NCBI GenBank assembly: GCA_001803875.1 | Contig: MHEO01000033.1 | Coordinates: 13,757 to 41,086, forward strand | Source of the DNA: Nitrospirae bacterium RIFCSPHIGHO2_01_FULL_66_17 | GTDB lineage: Bacteria; Nitrospirota; Nitrospiria; 2-01-FULL-66-17 | Length of the DNA: 27,330 nucleotides | Direction: 5' to 3' | In this document: in pieces, positions 8,043 through 15,913 of the stretch | How the letters are laid out: each line of letters begins with the position of its first letter | Numbering within the stretch: the first letter of the stretch is position 1 | The notes under the pieces: model-generated | What the model saw: only the letters and a program-made list of their open reading frames with translations | What the model was told of the DNA's origin: nothing | The model's database searches: none | Made by a program: the position numbers and the translations under genes

Positions 8043-9047
8043 GTGTCGACGGTGTCGCAGCGCTTACACGCCCATCTCGCACGGTTCGCCGACGCGCGCG
8101 TGCTCGTTCTCGGCGACCTGATGCTGGACCACTACGTGTGGGGCCGCGTCCAGCGCATCTCCCCCGAAGCCCCGGTTCCGGTGGTGGACGTCACGTCGGA
8201 GTCGGTGATGCTGGGGGGCGCCGGCAACGTGTTCCTGAACCTGGCGTCGCTCGGAGCCCGCGTGCATCTCTGCGGGGTGGTCGGGCAGGACGCCGCCGGC
8301 GAGGCGCTGCTCGACATGCTCCGGCGGCGCGGCGTATCCGGCGACGGGATCGTCGCCGAGGCGGGGCGGGCGACCACGCAGAAGACCCGCGTGATCGCCC
8401 ACCAGCAGCAGGTCGTGCGGTTCGACCGAGAGCACCGGGGCGCGATCGCGCCGAAGACCCTGTCCGCGCTCGCCGAGTACGTCGACGGCCACCTTCGGGA
8501 CGCGCACTGCCTGGTGGTGTCGGACTACGCCAAGGGCGTGATCTCCCACGAGCTGATGACCCGGGTGATCGCGTCCGCCGCGCGCCGGGGCGTCACGATC
8601 ATGGTGGACCCCAAGGTCGCGCACATGCCGTTCTACCGCGGCGTCCAGGTGGTGACGCCCAATCATTTGGAGGCCGCGATGTCGGCCGGCGTCGACATCG
8701 TGGACGACGAGAGCCTGCACCGCGCCGGGCGGATCCTGCTCGAACGGCTGGACGCGAAGGCCGTGTTGATCACGCGCGGCGAGCACGGGATGAGCCTGTT
8801 CGAGGCCGACGGCGCGGTCACGCACATCCCGACGGTAGCCAGGCAGGTGTTCGACGTCACGGGCGCGGGCGACACCGTGATCGCGACGCTCGCCGCCGCG
8901 CGGGCGGTCGGGGCGTCGCTGACCGACGCCGCCATGCTGGCCAATGGCGCGGCGGGGTTCGTGGTCGGCATCGTCGGCACCGCGACGATCACGCCGGAGG
9001 CCCTGCACCGCCAGATCGACGAGTGCCTCGCGGAGGGATCCGCATGA
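8043..9047 (+). CDS. hldA: D-glycero-beta-D-manno-heptose-7-phosphate kinase (RfaE domain I / HldA type)
   Basis: This PfkB-family kinase phosphorylates heptose-7-phosphate at C1 on the way to ADP-heptose for the LPS inner core. The 334 residues include the family start VLVLGDLMLDHYVWG, the glycine-rich LGGAGNVFLNLASLGA segment, SDYAKGVIS, and the C-terminal VTGAGDT signature with catalytic Asp277. There is no second adenylyltransferase domain, so the partner enzyme (RfaE domain II/HldC) must be encoded elsewhere. GTG 8043 is preceded by GGAGA (8032-8036). The stop overlaps the kdsB start in ATGA, which indicates translational coupling. A generic sugar kinase is less likely given the LPS genes around it. 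Confidence 0.9.
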   Translation: MSTVSQRLHAHLARFADARVLVLGDLMLDHYVWGRVQRISPEAPVPVVDVTSESVMLGGAGNVFLNLASLGARVHLCGVVGQDAAGEALLDMLRRRGVSGDGIVAEAGRATTQKTRVIAHQQQVVRFDREHRGAIAPKTLSALAEYVDGHLRDAHCLVVSDYAKGVISHELMTRVIASAARRGVTIMVDPKVAHMPFYRGVQVVTPNHLEAAMSAGVDIVDDESLHRAGRILLERLDAKAVLITRGEHGMSLFEADGAVTHIPTVARQVFDVTGAGDTVIATLAAARAVGASLTDAAMLANGAAGFVVGIVGTATITPEALHRQIDECLAEGSA

Positions 9048-9829
9048 GGGTGCTGCTCGTGATTCCGGCGCGGTACGCCTCCACGCGCCTGCCGGCCAAG
9101 CCGCTGGTCGACATCGGGGGCAAACCGATGATCCAGCGCGTGTGGGAGCAAGGGCGCCTGGCGAAGGGCGTGGCCGACGTGGTGGTGGCCACCGACGACG
9201 CGCGGATCGCCGACGTCGTGGCGCGGTTCGGGGGAACCGCCGTGCTGACCTCGCCCGGGCACGCGACCGGCACCGACCGCATCGCCGAGGTCGCGTCGGC
9301 CCATCCCGCCGACGTGTACGTCAACCTCCAGGGCGATCTGCCCTTCGCGCCGCCCTCGATGATCGAGGCGCTTGTCGGCGCCTTCGGCGATCCCTCGGTC
9401 CGCATGGCCACGCTCGCGCGGGAGATCACCGATCCCGCCGATGTCTACAGTCCCCACGTCGTCAAGGTGGTGACGGACCGGCGGGGCGATGCGCTCTATT
9501 TCTCGCGCGCGCCCATCCCGCACGTACGGGACCGCGTCGATCGGGGAAACGGGGAGACCCTCCCGCCGGGGACGTATTATCAACATTTCGGCCTGTACGG
9601 CTATCGGCGCGACCTCCTGATGGAGTTCACGCGGTGGCCGGAAGGGCGGTTGGAATCGCTGGAAAAACTGGAGCAGCTTCGGGCGCTCGAGCACGGCTGC
9701 CCGATTCGAGTCGTGCTGACGAAGGAGCGCACAGAGGAGGTCAACACGCCGGAGGATCTGGAGCGCGTGCGGGCCGCGCTGGCCGGAGCCGTCGCCTCCG
9801 AGGCCGCGACGCGGGGCAGGGGCCAATGA
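9044..9829 (+). CDS. kdsB: CMP-Kdo synthetase (3-deoxy-manno-octulosonate cytidylyltransferase)
   Basis: KdsB activates Kdo with CTP to give CMP-Kdo, the donor for the first LPS core sugar. The product is 261 residues with the N-terminal nucleotide-binding signature IPARYASTRLPAKPL, VVATDD, GTDRIAEV, HVVKVVTD, ALYFSRAPIP, and the C-terminal VNTPEDLERVR. At the metal-binding strand it reads NLQGDLPF instead of the QGDEP seen in the E. coli enzyme. The Asp is kept and only the following acidic residue is changed. The start overlaps the kinase stop by four bases, and the stop overlaps an ATGA before pyrG. Its co-substrate CTP is made by the next gene's product. Confidence 0.95.
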   Translation: MRVLLVIPARYASTRLPAKPLVDIGGKPMIQRVWEQGRLAKGVADVVVATDDARIADVVARFGGTAVLTSPGHATGTDRIAEVASAHPADVYVNLQGDLPFAPPSMIEALVGAFGDPSVRMATLAREITDPADVYSPHVVKVVTDRRGDALYFSRAPIPHVRDRVDRGNGETLPPGTYYQHFGLYGYRRDLLMEFTRWPEGRLESLEKLEQLRALEHGCPIRVVLTKERTEEVNTPEDLERVRAALAGAVASEAATRGRGQ

Positions 9830-9843
9830 CCGGGGAACGCGCT

Positions 9844-11439
9844 ATGACCAAGTATCTCTTCGTCACCGGCGGGGTGGTGTCGTCGCTGGGCAAGGGGCTC
9901 GCCTCCGCGTCGATCGGCAACCTGCTCGAAAGCCGCGGCCTGAAGGTCACGTTTCTCAAGCTGGATCCGTACATCAACGTCGATCCCGGCACGATGAACC
10001 CCTATCAGCACGGGGAGGTCTTCGTCACCGAGGACGGCACGGAGACCGACCTCGACCTGGGCCACTACGAGCGATTCACGTCCGTCACCACCGGCCGCTG
10101 CAACAACCACACGACGGGGAAGATCTACTACAACGTCATCCAGAAGGAGCGCCGGGGCGACTACTTGGGGGGGACCGTGCAGGTCGTGCCCCACATCACC
10201 GACGAGATCAAGCGGACCATCACCGCGCTGGCCGACGAGGTGGACGTGGTGATCGTCGAGATCGGGGGCACGGTCGGCGACATCGAGAGCCTGCCGTTTT
10301 TGGAGGCGATCCGGCAGTTTCCGTTCGACGTGGGCCGCGAGAACGTCCTCTACGTCCACCTGACCCTCATCCCGTACGTGAATGCCTCGGGCGAACTGAA
10401 GACCAAGCCCACGCAGCACAGCGTCAACAAGCTCCGCGAGATCGGCATTCAGCCGCACATCCTGCTCTGCCGAAGCGACCGCGTGCTGCCTGCCGAGCTC
10501 AAGGCCAAGATCGCGCTCTTCTGCAACGTGGATCGCGACGCGGTGATCTCGGCGCAGGACGTCGAGACGATCTACGAGGTGCCGCTGGTCTTCCACCAGC
10601 AGGGACTCGACGAACTCATCGCGCGCCACCTCAACCTGCCATCGATGCCCGCCCAGCTTGCCGACTGGGAGGCGCTGGTCGATCGCATCAAGCACCCCAA
10701 GCACACCGTCCACATCGCACTCATCGGGAAATACCTCGGCTTGAAGGATTCGTACAAGAGCCTGTCCGAGGCCCTGCACCACGGGGGCATCGCGCACACC
10801 GCGAAGGTGGACATCGCCTGGATCGACTCGGAAACGCTGGAGAGCGACGGCCCCGAGCACCGGCTCGCGGGCGTGGACGGCGTGCTGGTCGCACCGGGAT
10901 TCGGCCATCGTGGCATCGAGGGCAAGATCGAGGCGATTCGCTACGCCCGTGAGCGGCGGATCCCGTTCCTCGGCATCTGCCTGGGCATGCAGTGCGCGGT
11001 GATCGAATACGGCCGTCACGTGCTCGGGTTGAAAGACGCCAACAGCACCGAGTTCGCGTCGCCGCCGGACCCCGTGATCGACCTGATGGCCGAACAGCAC
11101 GAGGTGGAGGCCAAGGGGGGCACGATGCGCCTCGGCGCGTATCCGTGCCGGGTCAACAAGGGCAGTCGCGCCTACGAGGCGTACGGGCGGGAGGACGTCA
11201 CGGAGCGCCACCGCCACCGCTACGAGTTCAACAACGCGTACCGCGAACGGTATGTGCGCGCCGGCATGGCGTTCAGCGGGATCTACCCCCAGCGCAACCT
11301 GGTGGAGATCGTCGAGCTGCCCGACCATCCCTGGTTCGTGGGCGTGCAGTTTCATCCCGAGTTTCGATCGCGGCCGCGCACGCCCCATCCGCTGTTCGCC
11401 GCGTTCATCGGCGCGGCGCTGCATCGGCGGGGAGGGTGA
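9844..11439 (+). CDS. pyrG: CTP synthase
   Basis: PyrG converts UTP to CTP using ATP and glutamine. The 531 residues begin MTKYLFVTGGVVSSLGKGLA, the family signature. The synthetase half covers about 1-265. The glutamine amidotransferase half carries Cys379 in GICLGMQ and His504/Glu506 in FHPEF, so the triad is complete. A GGGGAA site lies 6 bases before ATG 9844. An ATG at 9826 overlapping the kdsB stop would add six residues not found in the family. The gene lies between kdsB and kdsA, a frequent bacterial arrangement that places CTP supply beside its use in Kdo activation. Confidence 0.98.
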   Translation: MTKYLFVTGGVVSSLGKGLASASIGNLLESRGLKVTFLKLDPYINVDPGTMNPYQHGEVFVTEDGTETDLDLGHYERFTSVTTGRCNNHTTGKIYYNVIQKERRGDYLGGTVQVVPHITDEIKRTITALADEVDVVIVEIGGTVGDIESLPFLEAIRQFPFDVGRENVLYVHLTLIPYVNASGELKTKPTQHSVNKLREIGIQPHILLCRSDRVLPAELKAKIALFCNVDRDAVISAQDVETIYEVPLVFHQQGLDELIARHLNLPSMPAQLADWEALVDRIKHPKHTVHIALIGKYLGLKDSYKSLSEALHHGGIAHTAKVDIAWIDSETLESDGPEHRLAGVDGVLVAPGFGHRGIEGKIEAIRYARERRIPFLGICLGMQCAVIEYGRHVLGLKDANSTEFASPPDPVIDLMAEQHEVEAKGGTMRLGAYPCRVNKGSRAYEAYGREDVTERHRHRYEFNNAYRERYVRAGMAFSGIYPQRNLVEIVELPDHPWFVGVQFHPEFRSRPRTPHPLFAAFIGAALHRRGG

Positions 11440-11452
11440 GGGGAGGAATCGG

Positions 11453-12304
11453 ATGACCACACACGAGGTGACCATCGACGGTCTGGTCCTCGGCCAGGAG
11501 CATCCGCTCTTCGTGATCGCCGGCCCCTGCGTCATCGAGAACGAGACCCTGTGCCTGCGGGTGGCCGAACGCCTTCAGATCATCACGTCGGCGCTGGGGA
11601 TCCCGTTTATCTTCAAATCGTCGTACGACAAGGCCAACCGGACGTCCGGTGCGTCGTTTCGAGGTCTCGGTCTGGACGAGGGGCTCCGCATTTTGCGGAA
11701 GGTCAACGAGGAGATCGGCGTTCCCGTGCTGTCGGACGTGCACTCCATTGAGGAGGTGCAGCCGGCCGCCGAGGTGCTGGACGTCCTGCAGATCCCGGCT
11801 TTTCTGTGCCGCCAGACCGATCTCGTGCTCGCGGCAATGCGCACGGGCAAGGTGGTCAACATCAAGAAGGGGCAGTTCCTCGCGCCGTGGGACATGAAGC
11901 AGGTCGTCGACAAGGCGACGTCGACGGGCAGTCACCGCATCCTCCTGACCGAGCGCGGGTCGTGTTTCGGCTACAATAACCTGGTCTCGGATTTCCGGAG
12001 CCTGCCGATCATGCGCCAATGGGGCTACCCGGTCGTGTTCGACGCGACCCACAGCGTGCAGTTGCCGGGCGGGGCGGGGAACGCGTCGAGCGGCCAGCGC
12101 GAGTTCGTCGCCCCGCTCGCGAGGGCCGCCGTCGCGGTCGGCTGCGACGGACTCTTCATGGAAGTGCACCCCGATCCCGACCGCGCGCCATCGGACGGTC
12201 CCAACATGGTGCCGCTCGATCAGGTCGAGGACCTGCTCCGCCAGCTGGTGCGGATCCGGGAGACGGTCGAATCGCGCGGCCCAGCCTCCATCAAGGCCCG
12301 ATGA
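11453..12304 (+). CDS. kdsA: Kdo-8-phosphate synthase, metal-dependent type
   Basis: KdsA condenses phosphoenolpyruvate with arabinose-5-phosphate to Kdo-8-phosphate. The product is 283 residues. The N-terminal strand reads VIAGPCVIE, with Cys26 where the metal-dependent class (Aquifex type) has its metal ligand and the E. coli class has Asn. A CDG motif in GCDGLFMEVHPDPD also points to the metal-dependent class. Substrate motifs FKSSYDKANRTS, NIKKGQF and FDATHSVQLPGG are present. A GGGAGG site (11441-11446) lies 6 bases before ATG. The stop overlaps the kdsD start (ATGA), so the enzyme making its substrate is translated right after it. Confidence 0.97.
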   Translation: MTTHEVTIDGLVLGQEHPLFVIAGPCVIENETLCLRVAERLQIITSALGIPFIFKSSYDKANRTSGASFRGLGLDEGLRILRKVNEEIGVPVLSDVHSIEEVQPAAEVLDVLQIPAFLCRQTDLVLAAMRTGKVVNIKKGQFLAPWDMKQVVDKATSTGSHRILLTERGSCFGYNNLVSDFRSLPIMRQWGYPVVFDATHSVQLPGGAGNASSGQREFVAPLARAAVAVGCDGLFMEVHPDPDRAPSDGPNMVPLDQVEDLLRQLVRIRETVESRGPASIKAR

Positions 12305-13263
12305 CCCTCAAGCGCGGCCGCCAGGTGTTGGAGATCGAGGCGAACGCGATCCTCGCGCTCATCGACCGTTTGGATCAGCGATTCGAGCAGGCGGTAGCGC
12401 TGCTCGATCGGTGCCAGGGCCGCGTGGTCGTAACCGGCATGGGGAAATCGGGGATCATCGGCCGCAAGATCGCCGCCACGCTCGCGAGCATCGGCGTGCC
12501 GTCGGTCTTCCTGCATCCCGCCGAGGGGATCCACGGCGACCTCGGCATGGTGTCGCGCGGCGACCTCGTCATCGCCCTCTCCAACAGCGGCGAGACCGAA
12601 GAGATCCTGAAGATTCTCCCCGCGATCAAGCGGCTCGGCGTGCCGATGATCAGCCTGACCGGCAACGTCGAGTCGATGCTGGCCAAGAACAGCGACGTGG
12701 TGCTCGATGTCAGCGTGAAGGAAGAGGCCTGCCCGCTGGACCTCGCGCCCACCGCCAGCACGACGGCGACCCTGGCGCTGGGCGACGCGCTGGCGATGGC
12801 GCTGCTCGAACACAAGGGCGTCAAGCCCGAGGATTTCGCCCGCTATCATCCCGGCGGCGCGTTGGGCAAGCGCCTGCTCCTCACGGTCGAAGAGGTTATG
12901 CACGGCGACAAGGCGATCCCCACGGTGAGCCCGACCGCGCCGCTCCGGGACGTGATCGTCGAGATCAGCTCGAAAAAACTCGGCGTGACGACGATCGTCG
13001 ACGACTCCGGTCGCTTGCGCGGCGTGATCACCGACGGCGACCTCCGACGCCTGTTGGGGAAGGGCGGCGACGACCTGCTCGATCGCCCGGCCGAAGCCGT
13101 GATGTCGCCCCATCCCAAGGTGATCTCCCGAACCGCCCTGGCCGCGGAGGCCGTGGGGCTGATGGAACGCCATTCGATCACGGTCTTGATCGTCACCGAC
13201 GCCGAACAGCGGGTCGAGGGCGTGGTCCATCTTCACGACCTCTTAAAAGCCGGTGTCGTCTAG
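12301..13263 (+). CDS. kdsD: Arabinose-5-phosphate isomerase (KdsD/KpsF)
   Basis: This enzyme isomerises ribulose-5-phosphate to arabinose-5-phosphate, the first Kdo precursor. The 320 residues show an N-terminal SIS sugar-isomerase domain (about 30-170) with VTGMGKSGIIGRKIAATLAS, HPAEGIHGDLGM and SNSGETEEI, and the family segment DLAPTASTTATLALGDALA. Two CBS domains follow (about 200-255 and 265-320), including GVITDGDLRR. The layout matches the standard SIS-CBS-CBS form. The start overlaps the kdsA stop by four bases. GutQ- or KpsF-type paralogues have the same architecture, but the location within the Kdo genes supports KdsD. Confidence 0.96.
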   Translation: MTLKRGRQVLEIEANAILALIDRLDQRFEQAVALLDRCQGRVVVTGMGKSGIIGRKIAATLASIGVPSVFLHPAEGIHGDLGMVSRGDLVIALSNSGETEEILKILPAIKRLGVPMISLTGNVESMLAKNSDVVLDVSVKEEACPLDLAPTASTTATLALGDALAMALLEHKGVKPEDFARYHPGGALGKRLLLTVEEVMHGDKAIPTVSPTAPLRDVIVEISSKKLGVTTIVDDSGRLRGVITDGDLRRLLGKGGDDLLDRPAEAVMSPHPKVISRTALAAEAVGLMERHSITVLIVTDAEQRVEGVVHLHDLLKAGVV

Positions 13264-13277
13264 GGACGATCGTGCCG

Positions 13278-13787
13278 ATGTCCGCACAACAACTTCTCAA
13301 GCGGGCGCGGGGCGTTGCATTTCTGCTCCTGGACGTCGACGGCGTCCTGACCGACGGGAAGGTGACGTTCACCAGCGATGGCCACGAGGTGAAGTCGTTC
13401 GACATTCAGGACGGCCACGGCCTCAAGCAGCTCGCCCGCGCCGGGGTCGGCATCGGCCTGCTGAGCGGGCGGAACTCGCCGATCGTGGATCGGCGCGCCA
13501 AGGAATTGGCGATCGACGAGGTGCACCAGGGGATCGCCGACAAGCTGCCGATTTACGAGGCGCTAATCGCGCGCCGTGGTCTCCGCGATCAGGACGTGGC
13601 GTACGTGGGGGATGACGCGCCCGACCTCCCGATTCTCAAGCGGGTCGGCCTCGCGGTCGCCGTCCGGAACGCGCACGCAACCGTGAAGCGGTCGGCGCAC
13701 CACGTCACCGCGAAACGAGGCGGGGAGGGTGCCGTGCGCGAGATCACCGACCTCCTGCTCCGAGCCCGGGGGCTGACGCCGCGATGA
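13278..13787 (+). CDS. kdsC: Kdo-8-phosphate phosphatase (HAD family, KdsC type)
   Basis: KdsC hydrolyses Kdo-8-phosphate to free Kdo. The product is 169 residues, typical of this capless tetrameric HAD subfamily. HAD motif I is LLDVDGVLTDG (nucleophile Asp19, acid/base Asp21), motif II GLLSGRNS, motif III with K in GIADKLP, and motif IV YVGDDAPDLPIL. ATG 13278 is preferred; a GTG two codons upstream (13272) is possible. It follows kdsD by 14 bases, and its stop overlaps the next start in ATGA. Because HAD phosphatases resemble each other, the specific substrate rests partly on this neighbourhood. Confidence 0.94.
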   Translation: MSAQQLLKRARGVAFLLLDVDGVLTDGKVTFTSDGHEVKSFDIQDGHGLKQLARAGVGIGLLSGRNSPIVDRRAKELAIDEVHQGIADKLPIYEALIARRGLRDQDVAYVGDDAPDLPILKRVGLAVAVRNAHATVKRSAHHVTAKRGGEGAVREITDLLLRARGLTPR

Positions 13788-14755
13788 GGACCGGTCAACG
13801 GATGATTCGCCGCGCGATCGTCTGGGCGGTTGCGATCCTCCAGTCGCTGGCAAGCGTGTTGCCCTGGCGCCTGGGCGTCGCCCTGGGCGGATGGGTTGGC
13901 TGGATGGCCTTTGCCGCGCTTCCGGGCGCGAGACGCCGGGCGCTGGCGCATGTGGCCGTCGCGTTTCCGGACGGCGGGGGTGAAACCCATCATCGCGCGA
14001 TCGCCCGCCGATCCTTCGTGAATCTGGGCCGGAGCGCGTTCGAAGTGCTCATGCTGTCGCGGCGATCCCATCCGCCCATCGAACGGCTGTGCGCCGTCGA
14101 GGGCGAGGAGCGGCTGAAGGCGGCGCTCGCCGCCGGCCGGGGCGTGATCTTCCTCACGGGTCACTTCGGCAACTGGGAATTGATGGCCGCCCTGGTGACG
14201 CGGCGCGGTTATCCCGCGTCGGTCGTGGCGACGCCGGTCTACGACCCGCGCCTGGATCGCCTGCTGGTCGACGCGCGGGCCCGCCACGGCGTGCACACGA
14301 TCAGCCGCGGCAGCCCGTCGGCCGCCCGTCACCTGCTCTCCGGTCTCCGCCGCAACGCCATCCTGGGGATGCTCATCGATCAGGACACCGACGTCGACGG
14401 CGTGTTCGTGCCGTTCTTCGGCCGCCCCGCCTACACCCCGTCCGGCCCCGCCGCGCTGGCGTTGAAGACCGGCGCGGCCGTGATCTTCGGGTTCATCCTC
14501 CGCGAGGGGGCCTCCCGCCATCGGCTGATCCTGCAGGGCCCGATCGAGTTGATCCGCACCGGCGATCCCGCCCGCGACATCCGGGAGAACACCGCGCGCT
14601 TCACGCGCGAGATCGAACAATGGATCCGGTCGCACCCGGATCACTGGGTGTGGATGCACAACCGCTGGAAGCGGCAACCACCGGCCGGGGACCGCCAGGC
14701 GTTCGCCGAGTCCGCGGGCCCGAGTTCCGCCGCGCTCCCGTCGCTGGCGTCATGA
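13784..14755 (+). CDS. Lipid A late acyltransferase (LpxL/HtrB family)
   Basis: This family adds a secondary acyl chain to Kdo-modified lipid A at the inner membrane. The product is 323 residues with an N-terminal hydrophobic segment (about 8-45). The HX4E catalytic motif is His127 and Glu132 in TGHFGNWE. LIDQDTDVDGVFVPFFGRPAYTPSGPAALAL, in which Asp and Gly-rich substrate-loop residues are conserved, and the C-terminal WVWMHNRWKRQP are family hallmarks. Which acyl position it modifies cannot be told. It is tightly coupled between kdsC and pgsA (ATGA overlaps at both ends). In many Gram-negative genomes this place after kdsC is held by lptC, so its presence here is worth noting. Confidence 0.92.
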   Translation: MRTGQRMIRRAIVWAVAILQSLASVLPWRLGVALGGWVGWMAFAALPGARRRALAHVAVAFPDGGGETHHRAIARRSFVNLGRSAFEVLMLSRRSHPPIERLCAVEGEERLKAALAAGRGVIFLTGHFGNWELMAALVTRRGYPASVVATPVYDPRLDRLLVDARARHGVHTISRGSPSAARHLLSGLRRNAILGMLIDQDTDVDGVFVPFFGRPAYTPSGPAALALKTGAAVIFGFILREGASRHRLILQGPIELIRTGDPARDIRENTARFTREIEQWIRSHPDHWVWMHNRWKRQPPAGDRQAFAESAGPSSAALPSLAS

Positions 14756-15300
14756 ACCTTCCCAACCTGCTCACGTTGCTGCGACTGGCTCTGATCCCGG
14801 TCCTGGTCGCCGTCCTGGATGTCGGGACGTCCCCCGGGCTCGCCGTCGGCGCGGCCGCGATCTTCGCGGCGGCGGCGTTCACGGACTGGCTCGACGGCTA
14901 CGTGGCGAGGCGTCGCAAAGAAGTGACCGACCTGGGCAAGCTGCTCGATCCCATCGCCGACAAACTGCTCATCCTCGCGGCGCTCGTGATGCTGGTCGAA
15001 GCCGGTCGCGCCCCCGGCTGGCTGGTCATTCTCATCCTGGCGCGGGAGTTCGCCGTCACGGGCCTCCGCGCCGTGGCCGCGGCGGGCGGACGCGTGCTCG
15101 CCGCGGAAAGCCTGGGCAAACTGAAAATGGTCGCGCAGACGATCGCCGTCCTGGTCTTGATCCTCGAACCCGCACTGCCGGCCTGGGCGCACACGCTCGG
15201 TTTCGGTCTGCTTCTCGCCGCCACCGCGCTGGCGATCCTCTCGGCGAGTCGTTACGCCATCCAGTACGGCCGCTCGCTGGGCCCCGCGGCCGCGCGGTGA
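14752..15300 (+). CDS. pgsA: CDP-diacylglycerol--glycerol-3-phosphate 3-phosphatidyltransferase
   Basis: PgsA makes phosphatidylglycerol phosphate from CDP-diacylglycerol in the inner membrane. The 182 residues begin MNLPNLLTLLRLALIPVL, the usual family start. The CDP-alcohol phosphotransferase motif is complete: D48-G49-x2-A52-R53-x8-G62-x3-D66-x3-D70. Several membrane helices follow, with AREFAVTGLR and SLGKLKM, both typical of PgsA. It overlaps the acyltransferase gene before it (ATGA) and sits 10 bases before plsY. Phosphatidylserine synthase is less likely because of the N-terminal sequence and the length. Confidence 0.95.
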   Translation: MNLPNLLTLLRLALIPVLVAVLDVGTSPGLAVGAAAIFAAAAFTDWLDGYVARRRKEVTDLGKLLDPIADKLLILAALVMLVEAGRAPGWLVILILAREFAVTGLRAVAAAGGRVLAAESLGKLKMVAQTIAVLVLILEPALPAWAHTLGFGLLLAATALAILSASRYAIQYGRSLGPAAAR

Positions 15301-15310
15301 GGGACGTCCC

Positions 15311-15913
15311 ATGGCGTCTCCGCTGATCGGCTTGGCGATCGTCGCGACCGCGTATATCATTGGCACGATCCCCTTCGGGCTGGTGTTCGCTCGCTGGACC
15401 GGGGCGCCGGATCCGCGGACGACGGGGAGTGGAAATATCGGGTGCACCAACGTCTTGCGGGTTGCGGGGACACGAGCCGCGGCCTTCACCCTCTTCATGG
15501 ATGCGTTGAAGGGCGCGCTGCCCGTGTGGACGGCGGGGATGCTCATGGAGGGATCGAGCGGGTGGATTCAAGCTTCCGGCATCGCCGCCGTCGCCGGCCA
15601 CGTCTTTCCGGTCTGGACGGGTTTTCGCGGCGGCAAGGGGGTGGCCACCGGCATCGGCGCCCTCGCCGTCCTCTCGCCGATGACGGCGCTCATCGTGATC
15701 GGCGTCTGGATCCTCGTGCTCGCCGCGTCCCGCTACGTGTCGCTCGCCAGTGTGACGGCCGCGGCGGCTCTTCCCCTCGTCTCCGCGTTCACACCCGCGC
15801 CGAGTCACCTCTTTGCGTCCGTGGTCGCCGCGATCGTCATCGTCCGCCACCGGGAGAACCTGGTTCGACTCCGGCGGGGCACCGAATCCAAGCTGGGCGC
15901 GACGCCTTCATGA
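15311..15913 (+). CDS. plsY: Acyl-phosphate:glycerol-3-phosphate acyltransferase
   Basis: PlsY transfers an acyl chain from acyl-phosphate to glycerol-3-phosphate, the first step of phospholipid synthesis. The 200-residue membrane protein contains the three family motifs: GSGNIGCTNVLR (motif 1, normally GSGNIGATN, so Ala is replaced by Cys here), the AGHVFPVWTGFRGGKGVATGIG-type motif 2, and VRHRENLVRL (motif 3). Five or so hydrophobic segments are evident. It follows pgsA by 10 bases and its stop overlaps the next start in ATGA. The acyl-phosphate maker PlsX is not in the window. Confidence 0.95.
   Translation: MASPLIGLAIVATAYIIGTIPFGLVFARWTGAPDPRTTGSGNIGCTNVLRVAGTRAAAFTLFMDALKGALPVWTAGMLMEGSSGWIQASGIAAVAGHVFPVWTGFRGGKGVATGIGALAVLSPMTALIVIGVWILVLAASRYVSLASVTAAAALPLVSAFTPAPSHLFASVVAAIVIVRHRENLVRLRRGTESKLGATPS

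Noticed and set aside
9601..11535. Long minus-strand frame (about 640 codons) opposite kdsB and pyrG
   Set aside because: It is the mirror of well-identified plus-strand genes in GC-rich DNA. Its translation has no recognisable domains, and the plus-strand products match families over their full length.
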